From Luteipulveratus flavus (GTDB lineage: Bacteria; Actinomycetota; Actinomycetes; Actinomycetales; Dermatophilaceae): a DNA stretch of 64,000 bases. The notes below the pieces were generated by a model that had not been told where the DNA came from, searched no databases, and was given only the letters and a program-made list of their open reading frames with translations. The stretch is from assembly GCF_029439465.1 (NCBI RefSeq), contig NZ_JAROAV010000028.1:534419-598418 (forward strand). Direction: 5' to 3'. Below, piece after piece: positions 1 through 7,621 of this stretch; position 1 is the first letter of the stretch, and the number at the start of each line of letters is the position of its first letter. The translations under genes were made by a program, and so were the position numbers.

Positions 1-1937
1 GCCGTGGTCAGCGCCACGAGGGGGAAGAGGACGACGTAGACCAGTCCGCTGAGCAGGTTGAGCAGCGCGAACGGCAGGCTCGGGATCAGCAGCAGCAGCG
101 CGAAGCCGATGAGGGGCCCGGTCGCGCCGGCCAGCACGACGGCCGCCGCGATCAGCGAGATGACGCGCAGCATCCGCGGGAGGACCAGGCGGGCGCTGCG
201 ACGCAACGACTCCACCGGACCCCGCCGCTCCAGGATCAGCACCGGCACGAACAGTCCCCACAGCACGATCACGATGACGGCGAGCAGCACGGTGTACCGC
301 GTCGAGAGGACCAGCAGCCCGACCGCCGCCGCCCAGACGACGCAGCTCATCAGCAGCGGACGCCAGTGCGCGAGCGCGAGCCGGTACGCCGACCACGCCG
401 TCACGTCACGCCCTGCGTCGATCTCGGCGAGCGCCTGGGTCGAGGCGGCCTGCACGAGGACGATGACCACGCCGATCTCCACCGATGCCAGTACGCCCGT
501 CAGGCCGAGGCGGATGCCACCGGACGCGTCGCCCGCCCCGCCCCCGATGACCGGGCCGCCGAGGTCGGCGCGGGAGAGCAGCGCGAGCAGGAGCACGAGG
601 GGGACGGTGAGCAGCCCGACGCTGGTGAACAGCACGGGACGGGCCGCGTACATCCGGACCGCGGCGGCGACCGTCTGGCCCCAGGAGCGGCGACGCGCCG
701 CCCGTAGCGGCCGTGAGCCCTCCCACGACGTCCGCTGCGTCTGCCACACCGCGAACACGAGCACGATCGCGACGAGCACGAGGGCTGTGCTCGGCGAGGA
801 GGTGGCGCGACGCAGGACCCGCGATCCGGTGCCGACGCCCGAGCAGAACAGGTCGGTGACCTGGGTGCCGAACAGGCCGCCCGCCGGTACGGAGTAGCTG
901 GTGCCGTGGCCGTTCTCGTCAACCCAGTCGGCCGGCCGGGTCCAGCGGTCCTTCATGTTCGGGCCGGTCGGGCCGTTGTAGAACGCCTGCTGGCGCTCAC
1001 CCCACCGGCCGCGGAAGCCCAGCCACGGGAAGGCGGCCACAGCCGCGCGCGGGTCCTGCGGGACGACCTGCAGCGCCATGTCCGGCTCGTCCTGCGGCCC
1101 GAGGGCGTCGTCGCAGCCGAACCCGCGCTGCCCCGAGCGGCCGAGGTACAGCTCCGGCTCGTAGTAGCTCGCGTGCGAGCCGGCGGCCGGGTAGACGACG
1201 GGATGCGTGCCGCCGACGATCGCCAGCTTGGGGTCTTCCCACGCGGACGTCTCGACTCCCTCGTGCTGGCTGTAGCCCAGGCGTACGGGGGTCCTGGCGA
1301 AGGCCGTCGCGGCGTCCGGGGCGTCGAACTCCAGCTGCACGAGCTCCCAGTCGCCCTCGTGGGTGTTGTTGAAGTCGTTGAACGCGTAGAAGAACCAGTA
1401 CTGCAGGGCCAGGCGGCCCGGCCGGTCGCGGTCGGCCACCACGTGCGCGTACATCGTCGGCCGGTGACCCCCTGTCACCGAGCGCGCCCACTGCTCGTAG
1501 TCGCAACCCGGCCGCAACGGGTCGCCCGGGAAGTCCAGGTGGTAGTCGGGCAAACCCTTGGCCAGGTCCTGCGCCGTCGGCCCGACCTTGATCAGGTCGT
1601 CGGCACCCCACGGCCCGCGCAGCGCCACGGTGTCGTTGTCGAGGAACGCGGCGACGTCGGCGGGCGCGTACGGCTCGCCGGAGTCGCAAGGCCGGTCCTG
1701 GCGGACCAGCCGGAGCACCGGGGCGAACCGCTGGGCGAGCCGCACCTCGTCCTCCGGTGCCGTCGCGGCGGGTGCCGAGGCGGGGTGTGCCGCTGCGGCG
1801 GGTGCCGTGGCGGGCGAGGCCGGGAGGGTGGTGCGGGCGGGCGCCACCCGTCCGGCAGCGGCGGTCGCGGGGGCCGGAGCCGACGCGACCAGCGCCAGCA
1901 GCACGATCACCATGATCACGGATCGACGCAGCAGCAC
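1..1937 (-). CDS. Vps62-like domain protein with C-terminal membrane region (3' end outside window)
   Basis: I translated this frame directly and found no stop from the GTG at 1937 to the window edge, so the protein is at least 645 residues and its C-terminus is missing. GGAGGGA lies 8 nt before the GTG. Residues 1 to about 30 form a signal peptide or anchor (VLLRRSVIMVIVLLALVASA), followed by an Ala/Pro-rich linker. Residues about 70 to 350 carry the Vps62-like signature HEGDWE near residue 193, with WFFYAFND before it and GSHASYYEP after it. From about residue 370 there are at least five hydrophobic segments. Vps62-related bacterial proteins are widespread, but their biochemical role is not established. 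The predicted topology is an exported domain followed by a multi-pass membrane part. The domain call is fairly secure; any function is unknown. Confidence 0.8.
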   Translation of the reverse strand, partial: MLLRRSVIMVIVLLALVASAPAPATAAAGRVAPARTTLPASPATAPAAAAHPASAPAATAPEDEVRLAQRFAPVLRLVRQDRPCDSGEPYAPADVAAFLDNDTVALRGPWGADDLIKVGPTAQDLAKGLPDYHLDFPGDPLRPGCDYEQWARSVTGGHRPTMYAHVVADRDRPGRLALQYWFFYAFNDFNNTHEGDWELVQLEFDAPDAATAFARTPVRLGYSQHEGVETSAWEDPKLAIVGGTHPVVYPAAGSHASYYEPELYLGRSGQRGFGCDDALGPQDEPDMALQVVPQDPRAAVAAFPWLGFRGRWGERQQAFYNGPTGPNMKDRWTRPADWVDENGHGTSYSVPAGGLFGTQVTDLFCSGVGTGSRVLRRATSSPSTALVLVAIVLVFAVWQTQRTSWEGSRPLRAARRRSWGQTVAAAVRMYAARPVLFTSVGLLTVPLVLLLALLSRADLGGPVIGGGAGDASGGIRLGLTGVLASVEIGVVIVLVQAASTQALAEIDAGRDVTAWSAYRLALAHWRPLLMSCVVWAAAVGLLVLSTRYTVLLAVIVIVLWGLFVPVLILERRGPVESLRRSARLVLPRMLRVISLIAAAVVLAGATGPLIGFALLLLIPSLPFALLNLLSGLVYVVLFPLVALTT

Positions 1938-2079
1938 ACCCGCTCCCTCCGAGAGGTGGAGCTCCAGTGTGACCCGGAGTGCACCGCCCGCGCAGGAAGG
2001 CGGGCCGGCGCGAGGGGTGCGTGTGCGTACTCGCGAGCGCCGACGAACCGCGGCCTCCCGGAGCCCGCCGCCGCGGGTT

Positions 2080-2946
2080 CTACGCGAGCTGGGCGTTCAC
2101 CTCGCCGATCTGCTCGCGCAGAGTGGCCAGGATGCGGCGCAGCAGCCGCGAGATCTGCATCTGGCTGACCCCCAGCTGCTCGCCGATGTGTCGCTGGCTG
2201 AGGTTCTCCACGAACCGCAGCCGCACGATGTCCCTCTCCCGCGGGGTGAGCCGGGCCAGCGCGGGCGCGAGGACGGCCATCGTCTCCGCCTCCGCGTACC
2301 GGTCCGGCGCGTCGTCGGGGATGGCGTCGCCCAGGGTGAGGTCGGCGTCGAACGACGTCGGGGCGTGCAGTGACGCCGGGTGGTAGTCGCCGTGGACCTG
2401 CTCCGCCTGCGCCACGACGTGGACGGCTACCCCGAGGTGGTCGGCCAGCTCGGCGCGGGTCGGCGTACGGCCCAGCTGGTGGGTGAGATCCTCACGGGCC
2501 CGACGCCACCCCTGGACGGTCTCCTGCAGGGAGCGCGGCGGCCGCACCGTCCAGCCGTGGTCACGGAAGTGGCGCTTGATCTCGCCGGTGATCGTGGGTG
2601 CGGCGTAGCCCACGAACCCGCACGGCGCGCCCGGACGGTACCGCCGCGTGGCGTTGACCAGGGCCAGCAGCGCGACCTGCTCCAGGTCCTCCTGCTCCAC
2701 GCCCCGTCCGGCGTACCGGCGCGCCAGCCGGCGCGCGAGGCCCTGGTGCTCGAGGACCACCTCGCCGCGGAGCCGAGCCGCCTCGCGCGGGTCGGCCGCG
2801 GCCTCCGCGAGGGCGAGCAGGCCGTCGGTGTCGAGCTCGTCGGGTACGGCGCGCAGCACAGGGCGCGCCGGCTCCTCGCTCCGGTGGTGATCGTGCTGCG
2901 GCCGGGACGTGCCCGCTCCGGCGCTCTCCAGGGCTGCGGTGCTCAT
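2080..2946 (-). CDS. RNA polymerase sigma factor, SigB/SigF/SigG family
   Basis: This 288-residue sigma-70 family protein has region 2 (EDLEQVALLALVNATRRYRP, then FVGYAAPTITGEIKRHFRDH), region 3 (LTHQLGRTPTRAELADHLGV) and region 4 with a helix-turn-helix (LTPRERDIVRLRFVENLSQ, HIGEQLGVSQMQISRLLRRI). GEIKRHFRDHGW is characteristic of the stress/sporulation SigB-SigF group. I start at ATG 2946 because upstream in-frame codons give a low-complexity, unsupported extension. No anti-sigma or anti-anti-sigma gene is adjacent, so regulation must be encoded elsewhere or be transcriptional. The family usually reads promoters of the type GTTT-N14-16-GGGTA, and several such boxes occur in this window, so this protein is a candidate reader. 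Family assignment is confident; the regulon is inference. Confidence 0.93.
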   Translation of the reverse strand: MSTAALESAGAGTSRPQHDHHRSEEPARPVLRAVPDELDTDGLLALAEAAADPREAARLRGEVVLEHQGLARRLARRYAGRGVEQEDLEQVALLALVNATRRYRPGAPCGFVGYAAPTITGEIKRHFRDHGWTVRPPRSLQETVQGWRRAREDLTHQLGRTPTRAELADHLGVAVHVVAQAEQVHGDYHPASLHAPTSFDADLTLGDAIPDDAPDRYAEAETMAVLAPALARLTPRERDIVRLRFVENLSQRHIGEQLGVSQMQISRLLRRILATLREQIGEVNAQLA

Positions 2947-3139
2947 CGCCGACCACCGCTCTCGCGGGGCGTGCCGAGCAGTCGAAGATCGGGGAAGATT
3001 GCCATCGCCGGGCCTTTCTCGGGATCGGTCGGGGGTCCGGATCTGCGGCGGGTGGCCAACCGCCACAGCGGTGGCTCAGCGCGCCGCCGTGGTCAAAACC
3101 CTAGACGAGACCTTCAACAAAATCGACAGGCTGTGCAAG

Positions 3140-3165
3140 GTTTGTGCACCCCCGTGATCGGGTAG
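3140..3165 (+). promoter_or_regulatory. Possible SigB/SigF-type promoter
   Basis: GTTT at 3140-3143 is separated by 16 nt from GGGTAG at 3160-3165, matching the alternative-sigma pattern seen elsewhere in the window. It points toward the DUF222-HNH gene 128 nt away, which also has its own nearer promoter. The rest of the 346-nt gap between 2947 and 3292 holds nothing else I can support except the LexA-type box. It could be fortuitous. Confidence 0.35.
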
Positions 3166-3273
3166 GACGCAACGGTCGTACGCCTGCCGGACGACCGATC
3201 CTGGGCGGCTCGATGGCCCGCGACGGCGGGCGTCGCCACCTCGCTCCGAGGCGTTCTCGGCGGCTGTCGGTGT

Positions 3274-3289
3274 TCGAATGTATGTTCGA
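3274..3289 (+). promoter_or_regulatory. LexA (SOS) box overlapping the -10 of a leaderless promoter
   Basis: TCGAATGTATGTTCGA is a palindrome differing at one base from the actinobacterial LexA consensus TCGAAC-N4-GTTCGA. Inside it, TATGTT (3281-3286) fits a TANNNT -10 element, and the ATG at 3293 lies 6 nt downstream with no Shine-Dalgarno sequence, implying a leaderless transcript starting at or very near the ATG. LexA bound here would cover the -10. Mycobacterial DUF222/13E12 genes are known SOS genes, which supports the reading. Confidence 0.65.
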
Positions 3290-3292
3290 GTC

Positions 3293-4579
3293 ATGGCCGT
3301 TCAGTCGCTCACCACCGCCACCCCCGCGCACTCCGTGCCCGGGGCGATGGAGGCTGTCGTGGCGAGCCTGTCCGCCGTCGAAGGAGCGTCGTTCTGGGGT
3401 CTGTCCGGCGATCAGGTCGAGGCGTTGGTCGGCTCGGTCGCGGCGATCCGGGCGGTGCTGGACCGTCTTGAGGTCGCCGCCGTCCGAGAAGGGGCGTCGC
3501 GCGGGCTGCCCGCCGAGCGCGGGTACGGCGCGGTGGACTGGGTGCGCTCCTGCCAGCAGCGCGGCGGCGGGGCCGCGGTCAGCGACCCCGGCCACATCAG
3601 CAGGGTGCTGCGCCTGACGGCAACGCGTGACCGGGCCGGCGCCCGCGCGGTGTGGGAGGCGTTCACGGCCGGGCACCTGGGGTCGGGCAAGGCCGACCAG
3701 CTCGCCCGCTTCGAGACCGAGGTGAGTCCGGTCGCGGTCCCCGAGCAGGTCGCCGAGGTGGTGACCGACCTGGTCCACGCCGCCGTCGACGGCGCCGACG
3801 GGACCGGACTCACGCCGCGCGAGCTGAGCACCGCGATCCGTTATGCCGGGCAGCTGATGAGGCCCCAGCGCGATCTGGACGCCGCCCACGAAGCCCGCGC
3901 CCGCGGCCGGTGCCTGACCAAGCGTCCCGGACCGGCCGGCCTGGCGGAGTACCGCCTCCTGGCCGACCCCGATGCCGCCGCCGTCATCGACGCCGCCGTA
4001 GCCGGGCTGTCCGCACCGGTCACCGGACCGCACGGCGAACCGGACCTGCGGACCCCTGCCCGCCGCCGCGGCGACGCGCTGATCGAGGTTGTCCGCCGCG
4101 GCGTCTCCTCCCCCGGCACCGGTCCCCGCACGAGCAAGGCCCAGGTCGTCATCACCATGGCCCTCGACCAGCTCCTGGCCGACCGGCCCGGCGCCGCAGT
4201 GACCGCCACCGGCGAGGTGCTGTCCGCCGCGGAGGTCAGACGGCACGCGTGCGACGCCGGGATCATCCCGATGGTCCTCGGCACCGCCGGCGAGGTCCTG
4301 GACGTCGGGCGCGAGCACCGCCTGTTCACCGCTGCCCAGCGCCGCGCGTTGTGCCACCGCGACCGCGGCTGCACCTACCCCGGCTGCACCATCCCCGCCC
4401 AGTGGTGCGACGCCCACCACGTCACGTGGTGGTCCCGCGGCGGCGCCACGGATCTCGACAACGCAGCCCTGCTGTGCGGACGCCACCACACCCATGTCCA
4501 CCGCCGCGACCTCGTCGCCACCCTCACTTCGGCCGGCGTCAGCTGGCATCTCACCCACAGCTCAGGCACACCGCCATGA
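3293..4579 (+). CDS. DUF222 / HNH endonuclease domain protein (13E12 repeat type)
   Basis: This 428-residue protein has an N-terminal DUF222 region (about residues 20 to 300) and a C-terminal HNH nuclease fold at about 345 to 405, with CHRDRGC, CTYPGC, CDAHHVTWWSRGG and the closing CGRHHTHVHRRDL. The paired cysteines and HH are the expected zinc and catalytic residues. The family is abundant in Actinomycetota, often in many copies per genome and sometimes mobile; its exact function is not settled. I start at ATG 3293 rather than 3278 because the earlier ATG lies inside the LexA-type box and -10 element. The overlapping LexA site suggests induction by DNA damage. It lies upstream of a UdgX repair enzyme on the same strand, separated by about 190 nt. 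Confidence 0.88.
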   Translation: MAVQSLTTATPAHSVPGAMEAVVASLSAVEGASFWGLSGDQVEALVGSVAAIRAVLDRLEVAAVREGASRGLPAERGYGAVDWVRSCQQRGGGAAVSDPGHISRVLRLTATRDRAGARAVWEAFTAGHLGSGKADQLARFETEVSPVAVPEQVAEVVTDLVHAAVDGADGTGLTPRELSTAIRYAGQLMRPQRDLDAAHEARARGRCLTKRPGPAGLAEYRLLADPDAAAVIDAAVAGLSAPVTGPHGEPDLRTPARRRGDALIEVVRRGVSSPGTGPRTSKAQVVITMALDQLLADRPGAAVTATGEVLSAAEVRRHACDAGIIPMVLGTAGEVLDVGREHRLFTAAQRRALCHRDRGCTYPGCTIPAQWCDAHHVTWWSRGGATDLDNAALLCGRHHTHVHRRDLVATLTSAGVSWHLTHSSGTPP

Positions 4580-4772
4580 CCACCTCGCCCGCTGGCCCGC
4601 CAGCCCGGCCCACCCGGACGGCGGGCCGTAACCCTGGTTCGTCTCCCGCTCGACGGGTACGACGCACGGGAAGCAGCCAGGCCCGGGCCGCCGGCCCGCG
4701 CCCTGCTCGGCCTGGCCGCTCCATGTGTGCCGACCACCACCAGCCCGAACGAGCGCGAACGGAGCCGGATCG

Positions 4773-5411
4773 ATGACCGCGAAGGACTGGCCGGGGGCCG
4801 AGCAGTGGGTGCCCGAGCACGCCGACCACGACGCGCTGAGCGCCGCCGTACAGCGCTGCCGCGGGTGCGATCTGTACGAGAACGCCACCCAGGCGGTCAT
4901 GGGTGAGGGACCGCCGGACGCCCGGGTGATGATGGTCGGCGAGCAGCCGGGCGACCAGGAGGACCAGGCCGGCCAGCCGTTCGTCGGCCCGGCCGGGAAG
5001 CTGCTCGTCCGCGCGATCACCGAGGCCGGGCTGGACCCCACGACGATCTACCGGACCAACGTGGTGAAGCACTTCCGGTTCACAATGCCCAGCGGCACGC
5101 GGCGGATCCACAAGTCGCCGGCCGGCTGGCAGGTGAGGGCGTGCGTGCCGTGGTTACACGCGGAGCTGGCGGACGTCCGTCCGAGCACCGTCGTGCTGCT
5201 CGGCGCCACCGCCGCGAAGGCCGTGATGGGCACCGACTTCAGCGTGACCGAGCGGCGCGGTGAGCTGCTGACCTGGCCGGACCGGCTGCCGCTGGACGAG
5301 CCGCCCGAGCGCTTGCTGGCCACCGTCCACCCGTCGTCGGTGCTGCGGTCGAACGACCACGACGCCGACTTCGCCGCCCTCGTCGACGACCTCAGGCGCG
5401 TCGCTTCCTGA
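4773..5411 (+). CDS. UdgX-type uracil-DNA glycosylase (uracil-DNA crosslinking)
   Basis: This 212-residue member of the family 4/5-like uracil-DNA glycosylases excises uracil from DNA. C29 and C32 (CRGC), H100 (VVKHF, where classical family 4 enzymes have Cys) and C124 are placed to bind the iron-sulfur cluster. GEQPGDQEDQAGQPFVGPAG is the catalytic loop. GTRRIHKSP, with H113, matches the arginine-rich R-loop of UdgX, in which the histidine attacks the sugar and leaves the enzyme covalently attached to the abasic site. HPSSVLRS is the C-terminal motif. GGAG lies 8 nt before ATG 4773. I see no LexA box of its own. The UdgX subtype rests on the R-loop and VKHF features and is quite secure. Confidence 0.92.
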   Translation: MTAKDWPGAEQWVPEHADHDALSAAVQRCRGCDLYENATQAVMGEGPPDARVMMVGEQPGDQEDQAGQPFVGPAGKLLVRAITEAGLDPTTIYRTNVVKHFRFTMPSGTRRIHKSPAGWQVRACVPWLHAELADVRPSTVVLLGATAAKAVMGTDFSVTERRGELLTWPDRLPLDEPPERLLATVHPSSVLRSNDHDADFAALVDDLRRVAS

Positions 5412-5521
5412 TTGCGGCCCCACCGCGGCCACATCGCGGCCCCGAACGCCGGTGGAGGCGCCGACCGGACGCGTATCCGCGGGCGGGGCACCACCCTCGA
5501 CCGGCTCCGCGAGGGCGGCTG

Positions 5522-5545
5522 GTTCATTCGGGTACGACCGGGTAC
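5522..5545 (+). promoter_or_regulatory. Possible stress-sigma promoter of the carotenoid operon
   Basis: GTTC at 5522-5525 is 14 nt from GGGTAC at 5540-5545, about 65 nt before the PAP2 gene that heads the pigment operon. The -10 ends in C rather than the G seen in most other boxes of the window. Alternative-sigma control of carotenoid genes is common in Actinomycetota, but this site is only a pattern match. Confidence 0.3.
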
Positions 5546-5610
5546 CCGTAGAAGGCGGACCGGCACGACTCGGCCCGGCAACGGGCCGAGTGGAGGCCGA
5601 CACGAAGCGG

Positions 5611-6513
5611 ATGATGCGGATGAGGCGGACGCCGGCTCGGCCGATCAGTGCAAGCGCCGAGGAGCCCGCCCGTCGCCTCCCCCGGCCGTTGCAGCCGACC
5701 TGGGTGCAGCTGCTGCTGGCGTGCTCCCCGCTCACGCTGGTCCTGCTGTCCTATGTGCTCGCTCAGTGGATCAGCGCGCCGATCACGGCACGGCCGCGGC
5801 AGGGCGTGACGAACCGGCTCGGGTTCGGGCTGCACGTCACGGCGCCGCCGGCGGTCGACCGGGCGGTCTTCGGCGTCGTCCCGTCGGCGTGGCTCCAGCA
5901 GCGGCTCGTCGGGGGCGGTGCGCACTGGTACGACGCGGTGGCCGCGCTCGTCTACGTCAGTCACTTCGTCGTCCTGCCCGTGGGCACGGCGCTGGTGTGG
6001 CTGCACTACCGCGACCGGTTCCGCGCGTGGATCACGGCGGTGCTGACCCTCACCGCGGTCGGCATGCTCCTGTACGCGGTGTACCCGGCCGCTCCCCCGT
6101 GGCTCGCCTCGCAGCAGGGCGCCGTCGCCCCGGTGCGGCGCATCTCCGGCCTCGGCTGGGACGCGCTCGGTCTGCCGCTCGTACGGCACCTGCTCGGCGA
6201 CGGCCAGGCCGGCAGCAACCCGGTCGCGGCGGTGCCGTCCCTGCACGCGGCGACCCCGGTGCTCCTCCTGCTCTTCCTCTGGCCGGTGCTGCGGTGGCCG
6301 TGGCGCGCTGCGCTCGCGGCCTACGCCGCGGTGATGGCGGTCGCGCTGGTGTACACCGGCGAGCACTACGTGATCGACGTCGTCGCGGGCTGGGCCACGG
6401 CCGTCGTCGCCGTCGCGGTGGCCCAAGCCACGCAGCGCACGGGCCGCGGCCACCGGTTCATCGGCACCCGAACGCCCCACGACCGTCCACGCCGGACCGA
6501 GGTGAGCACATGA
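5611..6513 (+). CDS. PAP2-family membrane phosphatase/phosphotransferase
   Basis: This is a 300-residue membrane protein with about six hydrophobic segments (for example LLLACSPLTLVLLSYVLA near residue 40). The PAP2 signature motifs 2 and 3 are present: AVPSLHAATP near residue 210, and GEHYVIDVVAGW near 250, with the catalytic histidines in PSLH and EHY. The arrangement resembles the inositol phosphotransferase-like PAP2_3 subfamily. It probably dephosphorylates or transfers a phospho-group on a lipid or isoprenoid-phosphate at the membrane. Its stop codon overlaps the start of the next small ORF (ATGA), so it belongs to the downstream carotenoid operon; acting on a prenyl diphosphate there is an inference. 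The ATG at 5611 was chosen because upstream sequence is unstructured; GGAGG lies 14 nt before it, which is long, so the start is uncertain. Confidence 0.85.
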   Translation: MMRMRRTPARPISASAEEPARRLPRPLQPTWVQLLLACSPLTLVLLSYVLAQWISAPITARPRQGVTNRLGFGLHVTAPPAVDRAVFGVVPSAWLQQRLVGGGAHWYDAVAALVYVSHFVVLPVGTALVWLHYRDRFRAWITAVLTLTAVGMLLYAVYPAAPPWLASQQGAVAPVRRISGLGWDALGLPLVRHLLGDGQAGSNPVAAVPSLHAATPVLLLLFLWPVLRWPWRAALAAYAAVMAVALVYTGEHYVIDVVAGWATAVVAVAVAQATQRTGRGHRFIGTRTPHDRPRRTEVST

Positions 6514-6668
6514 CCGGATCCCGCCCCCTCCCCGGCGCCGGCGGGATCCTCGCCGGTGGCCTTGGCCTGCTGGGCGCCGCCCGCGAGATAGCGTTGCTCG
6601 GTGTGGACCCAGCCGTGACGAGGCACCTGCCCGACCCCATCCAGCCGCCGCGGCAGGCCGCAGCATGA
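6510..6668 (+). CDS. 52-residue coupled small protein in the carotenoid operon
   Basis: The ORF starts in an ATGA overlap with the PAP2 stop and ends in another ATGA overlap with the phytoene synthase start, so it is embedded in a translationally coupled chain. The 52-residue product is hydrophobic in its first half (GGILAGGLGLLGAAREIALL) and Pro/Arg-rich at the end. I recognise no family. The coupling and the absence of any gap argue that it is translated. It may be a membrane-associated accessory peptide, or it may only serve to carry ribosomes to crtB. Confidence is in its existence, not in a function. Confidence 0.55.
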   Translation: MTGSRPLPGAGGILAGGLGLLGAAREIALLGVDPAVTRHLPDPIQPPRQAAA

Positions 6669-7621
6669 GCCTGCGGATGTCCATGCCGCTGCGCCGGACC
6701 CGGCGCCTCTCCTGGCCGGGTCGGTCCGGGCAGCCGCCGGTCGACGGCCAGGACCTCTACGACGAACGGCTCTACGACGACGTGGCCCGCGACGCGGCCG
6801 CCTCGGTGATCCGCGCGTACTCCTCCTCCTTCGGGCTGGCCAGCCGGCTGCTGCAGCAGCCGGTCCGCGACCGCATCACCGCGGTGTACGCCCTGGTCCG
6901 GCTCGCCGACGAGGTGGTGGACGGGCGGATGGGCGTCAGCCACCCCGACCGCGCGGCCGAGGTGCTGGACCGGCTGGAGCTGGAGACCACCGACGCCCTG
7001 GCCCAGGGCTACAGCTCGAACCTGGTGGTGCACGCGTTCGCCGCGACGGCCCGCGAGTGCGGCATCGGCGCCGATCTCGTGACACCGTTCTTCGCGTCCA
7101 TGCGCACGGACCTGACGGTGCGCGAGCACGACGCCGAGAGCTTCGCGCGGTACGTCTACGGGTCCGCCGAGGTCGTCGGCCTGATGTGCCTCAAGGCCTT
7201 CCTCGCCACACCGGGCCACGACGAGGGGTACGACCGCGACGCGTACGACCGGCTCGCTCCCGGCGCCCAGGCCCTGGGCGCGGCCTTCCAGAAGGTCAAC
7301 TTCCTGCGCGACCTGGCCGAGGACTACCGGCTGCGCGGCCGCCGCTACTTCCCCGACGTCCGGCCCGAGCAGCTGACCGAGGCGCAGAAGAACCTGCTGC
7401 TGGACGACATCGACGCCGACCTCGCCACGGCGATGACCGCGGTCACCCTGCTCCCCGACAGCAGCCGCTCAGCGGTCGCGGTGGCGCACGCGGTCTTCAC
7501 CGACCTGGCCGAGCGGCTGCGCGCCACGCCGGCCACCGAGATCCTGCGGCAACGGGTCCGCGTACCCGGCCCGGTCAAGGCCCGGATCGCCGTCGCCACC
7601 TACCTGCGCGACCGGTCCTGA
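6665..7621 (+). CDS. crtB: Phytoene / dehydrosqualene synthase family protein
   Basis: This 318-residue all-helical trans-isoprenyl diphosphate synthase condenses two prenyl diphosphates head-to-head. The first Asp-rich motif is LADEVVD and the second is NFLRDLAED; SSFGLASRLL and RDRITAVYALVRLADEV are also typical of squalene/phytoene synthases. The sequence alone does not tell whether it uses GGPP (phytoene, C40) or FPP (dehydrosqualene, C30), so the symbol crtB is given for the family; crtM is the alternative suggested by the CrtQ/CrtO-like neighbours. It overlaps the upstream 52-aa ORF by ATGA and the downstream desaturase by TGATG. The first 28 residues, Arg-rich and disordered, precede the conserved fold. 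Confidence 0.92.
   Translation: MSLRMSMPLRRTRRLSWPGRSGQPPVDGQDLYDERLYDDVARDAAASVIRAYSSSFGLASRLLQQPVRDRITAVYALVRLADEVVDGRMGVSHPDRAAEVLDRLELETTDALAQGYSSNLVVHAFAATARECGIGADLVTPFFASMRTDLTVREHDAESFARYVYGSAEVVGLMCLKAFLATPGHDEGYDRDAYDRLAPGAQALGAAFQKVNFLRDLAEDYRLRGRRYFPDVRPEQLTEAQKNLLLDDIDADLATAMTAVTLLPDSSRSAVAVAHAVFTDLAERLRATPATEILRQRVRVPGPVKARIAVATYLRDRS

Noticed and set aside
906..2168. 420-codon plus-strand frame at the left end
   Set aside because: It is antisense to the Vps62-like gene, has no ribosome site and gives a low-complexity product.
3076..4558. Long minus-strand frames opposite the DUF222-HNH gene
   Set aside because: They are antisense shadows; the plus-strand product has a complete HNH motif and a promoter.
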